From contig NZ_JAMZFY010000001.1 in NCBI RefSeq assembly GCF_025457605.1, positions 1,302,001-1,366,000 of the forward strand: a stretch of 64,000 nt of DNA. The letters are read 5' to 3'. Positions 61,586-64,000 of the stretch are shown here, in pieces. The notes beneath the pieces were generated by a model. The model was not told the DNA's origin. It did no database searches and saw only the letters and a program-made list of their open reading frames with translations. The translations under genes were made by a program, and so were the position numbers. The DNA is from Haloarcula laminariae. GTDB taxonomy: Archaea; Halobacteriota; Halobacteria; Halobacteriales; Haloarculaceae. Each line of letters begins with the position of its first letter. Position 1 is the stretch's first letter.

Positions 61586-61929
61586 ACTTCCCGTATTACC
61601 TACTGTCGCCTGAACGTTTCGCTACGTGTCGGGAACACCGAACTCGTTCCGACGCCGACTCCGTTGGTCGGTGACGGTCCTGTTCGGATTTCTTCGCGAA
61701 TCGAGGCTCTGATTGCTCTCTTACCGATGAGCGGCATCTATCTCCCTTGGGAAACTGGATTAGATAACTCACTCTCGTGGGTTTCATAGGCAATTTACTC
61801 AGGTAACTATCTTGGATACGTGTCTTGGGTAACTGTCTTTGGTAGTTGTCTTAGATGGCTGTCTTAGATGTCTAAGTTAGGTTTGTTGTCTGACGAAGAT
61901 TCTTATCCAAGAAAGTTGCATACGTGACT
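61586..61929. other. AT-rich intergenic segment with a phased repeat array
   Basis: 344 nt between the miniprotein and the ParA-type gene, much richer in A/T than its surroundings. Its right half is the 13-nt repeat array at 61746-61875. After it comes a possible promoter, GATTCTTATCCAAG (~61898-61911), with the ParA start about 25 nt beyond. Confidence 0.8.
61746..61875. repeat. ten phased 13-nt iterons, consensus CTTRGRTAACTGT
   Basis: Contiguous 13-nt units start at 61746, 61759, 61772, 61785, 61798, 61811, 61824, 61837, 61850 and 61863. Best conserved are CTTGGGAAACTGG, CTTGGATACGTGT, CTTGGGTAACTGT, CTTTGGTAGTTGT and CTTAGATGGCTGT; the units at 61772 and 61785 are the weakest. A further degenerate unit may begin at 61876 (GTTAGGTTTGTTG). 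A 13-nt period is not a helical turn, but 26 nt is near 2.5 turns. Such phased arrays before a ParA gene mark a centromere (parS-like) or an iteron origin. Confidence 0.85.
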
Positions 61930-62799
61930 ATGCTGAGTTATACAGTTTACTCAGAGGCCGGCGGCGTCGGCAAAACGTCGCTGACAGCGAACCTGGCCGT
62001 CGCGCACGCTCGCGCGGGACTCAAACCCCTCGTCGTTCCCCTGGACCCACAGGACGGGGACCTCTCACGATTGCTCGGCGTCGATTCGGACCGAGCGGAC
62101 AGCAGTGCGGATAACCTCGTGAGACACATGGTCAACAGCCCTCGTGGGCCGTTCGAAGACCTGATTCGAACCGCGGAAGGCGTCGATGTCGTCCCCGAAC
62201 ACAACATGCTCTCGGACCTTTCGGACCATCTGGCACGCGAGCAATCGAAGGCCGAGGACCTCGGTGACGCGTACAACATCTACGCGCAGTTACAGCGCGT
62301 CCTCCGCGAGGGCGGCGTCGGTGACCGCTACGACGTCCTCCTCTGTGACCCGCCGGCGACCGAGTCCGACCACCTCTACAACGCGATCTATGCCACCCGG
62401 AACCTCGTCATCCCCGTCGAACCCTCGTGGAAGGGACAGGCCTCAGTCGAGGGGCTTGCGGAGCTTGCCACCAACTTCGCCGACCAGCTGAACATCGAGG
62501 TCGGGGTGCTCGGTGCCATCCCGAACGGTGTCAAGAACACGTCCGACCAACGGGAGATGCTGGCGGACATCGAGTTCCCGACGCCGGAGGTCATCGGGGA
62601 CCGAACTTCCCTCATGGAGGGCTGCTGGAAACAGCAGTGTTCGGCGTTCAGATACGTGCAGGAACACCGCAGTCGCCGCAGGGACTACGAGGTCGAGACG
62701 CTGGCCCAATTGGACCGCATCGCCAGGTTCCTCGAGAGCGAACTCGGTATCGAAGCGCCGAACGCGCCCGAACCGGGAGCGCTGGAGGAGCCGGCATGA
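61930..62799 (+). CDS. ParA-type partition ATPase
   Basis: 289 aa from the ATG at 61930 (GTG at 61924 also fits). The ATP loop is YSEAGGVGKTSLTANLAVAH at residues 6-25, with the usual signature Lys of the deviant Walker A replaced (EAGGVGKT instead of KGGVGKT), as seen in other haloarchaeal ParA proteins. DPQDGDLSRLLG (~40) is Walker A', DVLLCDPPATESDH (~138) is Walker B. The protein separates plasmid or secondary-chromosome copies. It lies immediately after the iterons, overlaps its partner gene by 4 nt, and is followed by a tyrosine recombinase. Confidence 0.93.
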   Translation: MLSYTVYSEAGGVGKTSLTANLAVAHARAGLKPLVVPLDPQDGDLSRLLGVDSDRADSSADNLVRHMVNSPRGPFEDLIRTAEGVDVVPEHNMLSDLSDHLAREQSKAEDLGDAYNIYAQLQRVLREGGVGDRYDVLLCDPPATESDHLYNAIYATRNLVIPVEPSWKGQASVEGLAELATNFADQLNIEVGVLGAIPNGVKNTSDQREMLADIEFPTPEVIGDRTSLMEGCWKQQCSAFRYVQEHRSRRRDYEVETLAQLDRIARFLESELGIEAPNAPEPGALEEPA

Positions 62800-63191
62800 C
62801 GGGGTTCAAGAGCGGTGCGAGCGACGACGACCCGCTCGGCGGCGGCGACAGCGACACCGAAGCCGAGGCGCCGTCGTCCGACGTGACGGAATCGTCGACG
62901 CTCTCCACGAGCGAGCCGGAGCGGGAGACGACCCAGGAGAGCTACAGCACGAGGTCGGAGCTCCCCTGGATTTTCGACCGGTCGAGCATCACAGACGGTC
63001 GGGAGAAGACGGTCCAGCTCCACCTACAGCAGTCGACGCTCGATACCCAGCGCCGGGCGAGGTCCGACGTCGAGTCGGCACTGGGGGAGACGGTCAAGAA
63101 GGCCGACCTCCGCGAAGCCGCCATCATCGTCGGACTGCAACAGATCGACGACGTCACCGACCTCCTCGAAGAGTGGGGCTACGGTCGCTAA
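62796..63191 (+). CDS. small ParA-partner protein (candidate DNA- or centromere-binding)
   Basis: 131 aa from the ATG at 62796, overlapping parA. An acidic, Ser/Thr-rich N-terminal half (SGASDDDPLGGGDSDTEAEA ...) is followed by a compact C-terminal part, LPWIFDRSSITDGREKTVQL, then HLQQSTLDTQRRARSDVESA and ADLREAAIIVGLQQIDDVTD. The last part may be a ribbon-helix-helix or similar DNA-binding fold, as expected for the ParB-like partner that binds the iterons. No named family recognised. Confidence 0.72.
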   Translation: MTGFKSGASDDDPLGGGDSDTEAEAPSSDVTESSTLSTSEPERETTQESYSTRSELPWIFDRSSITDGREKTVQLHLQQSTLDTQRRARSDVESALGETVKKADLREAAIIVGLQQIDDVTDLLEEWGYGR

Positions 63192-63301
63192 ACCCCCGCG
63201 AGCGCTTCGTTCGTCCATAGGGCCGACTTGTCGCCATCGCCCCGATTCTATATAGCGGGATACGATTTATCGGATTTGATGCGCCGAGCGTATGCTTCGG
63301 G

Positions 63302-63338
63302 GTTGGTTGTGGAGACTGTAGGAGTCACAACAGCCAAC
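63302..63338. promoter_or_regulatory. inverted repeat upstream of the tyrosine recombinase
   Basis: Imperfect hairpin: GTTGGTTGTG ... CACAACAGCCAAC, with inner arms GACT/AGTC around GTAGG. It lies 34 nt before the recombinase ATG. It may be an operator, a terminator of the parA transcript, or a recombinase target. Confidence 0.5.
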
Positions 63339-63371
63339 AGAGTTATTTGAGAGCCAACTGTATAGCTGCCA

Positions 63372-64000
63372 ATGCCGAAATCGGCTGATTCAGATTCACT
63401 CGCAGACCGGGACGAGCCTTCCTGGACGCTGCTGGACCGCGAGGGCCTGGTCGATGCCTATCTCGATGTCATCGCGCCCGCGATGCGGGCCGATGGCCTC
63501 GACCCCGAGACCGAGCAACCGACCTACGCGTGGCTCAACGAACACGGGTTCCGCCGGTTTATCTACGCGCTCCAGGAGTACCACGATACGACGGTCACCG
63601 AGTTCTGCGAGCGGGACCTGGGTCTCGGTGCCGACGGATTCGACTGGGAAATCGACGACGGCGACACGACTAGCGCGCTGGAACGGTATCTCGACCGGCA
63701 ACGACAGCGCAAGTCCTGGAGCGACGCCACCGTCGACGCCCACCGGAGTCGGTTGGCACGGTACGTGCGTACCTACGCCGAAATCAACGACAGCGCTGAC
63801 CTCCTCTCGCCGGTCGCCAGAGAGTCCGATGTCCCGGCACACGAGGCCGTCGACGCCTGCTGGGCGACGTTCGACGCGCTGGACGCGGAGGTCGCCCGCG
63901 AAACCCTCCGCCGCGTCTACATCACGGTGTCGGACTGGTACACGACCCTGGTGAGCCGGCGAGAGGCCGCGCTGAACCCGACGGACGGACTGGACTACAA
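63372..64000 (+). CDS. tyrosine recombinase / phage-integrase family protein (truncated by window end)
   Basis: About 209 residues from the ATG at 63372, open to the last base. DREGLVDAYLDVIAPAMRAD and the helical RKSWSDATVDAHRSRLARYV (~118) are the SAM-like core-binding domain of Xer/integrase-type enzymes; ETLRRVYITVSDWYTTLVSR and ALNPTDGLDY (~190-209) lead into the catalytic domain. The Arg-His-Arg-Tyr residues are beyond the window. It likely resolves multimers of, or mobilises, the replicon marked by ParA. Confidence 0.83.
   Translation, partial: MPKSADSDSLADRDEPSWTLLDREGLVDAYLDVIAPAMRADGLDPETEQPTYAWLNEHGFRRFIYALQEYHDTTVTEFCERDLGLGADGFDWEIDDGDTTSALERYLDRQRQRKSWSDATVDAHRSRLARYVRTYAEINDSADLLSPVARESDVPAHEAVDACWATFDALDAEVARETLRRVYITVSDWYTTLVSRREAALNPTDGLDY

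Overview
The window is GC-rich (about two-thirds G+C) and carries haloarchaeal hallmarks: very acidic proteins, halocyanin, amphi-Trp and Bat-type HTH_10 proteins, 7TM-PAS histidine kinases, a TFB-like cyclin-fold protein, and start codons set close behind promoters as expected of leaderless transcripts. It is from a denitrifying member of the Halobacteria. A Haloarcula/Halomicrobium-like relative is plausible, but the sequence alone does not prove it. No rRNA, tRNA or CRISPR array was seen.

1-26 kb is mostly housekeeping, regulatory and metabolic: two alpha-glucan hydrolases (GH15, GH13), two tandem 7TM-PAS histidine kinases (one with a 48-bp tandem repeat inside its ATPase domain, one with a degenerate N-box), a TRAM protein, a VOC dioxygenase, a copper-type pair (Lrp-TRASH regulator and HMA chaperone), a frameshifted response regulator-kinase, an unusual TFB-like protein with four apparent cyclin folds, HtpX, a NUP-family protein, a DUF1508/amphi-Trp protein and a DUF3604 PHP-type protein. 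An RND exporter and a secreted COG1361 protein form an operon (22.0-26.1 kb). It diverges from a winged-helix regulator across an intergenic region holding two copies of a 17-bp palindrome.

27-47.5 kb is a surface glycan/exopolysaccharide locus: GT2 and nucleotide-sugar dehydrogenase, two FemAB-like acyltransferases, a polysaccharide deacetylase, two GT4 glycosyltransferases, a polytopic membrane protein, an AlkP/sulfatase-like enzyme, two beta-helix proteins (one pectate-lyase-like, paired with a tail-fibre-like protein), a Wzx-type flippase, DUF1616 and DUF457 membrane proteins.

48.6-61.6 kb is a compact denitrification island: quinol-type NO reductase, multicopper oxidase, halocyanin, NirK, a heme-copper-like membrane protein, an HTH_10 regulator, three DUF2249 proteins, two cupins, a stand-alone GluTR-dimerisation-like helix protein, a CGCGG-motif candidate RiPP precursor and a radical SAM/SPASM enzyme. 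Nearly every transcription unit is preceded by a 12-bp palindrome close to CGAACATGTTCG. In most cases it ends 37-39 nt before the start codon, which defines one regulon and points to leaderless transcription.

61.7-64 kb looks like a replicon maintenance or mobile segment: ten phased 13-nt iterons (61746-61875) just upstream of a ParA-type ATPase, a small overlapping partner gene, and the start of a tyrosine recombinase that runs off the window. This suggests the denitrification island lies on a plasmid, megaplasmid or integrated element.
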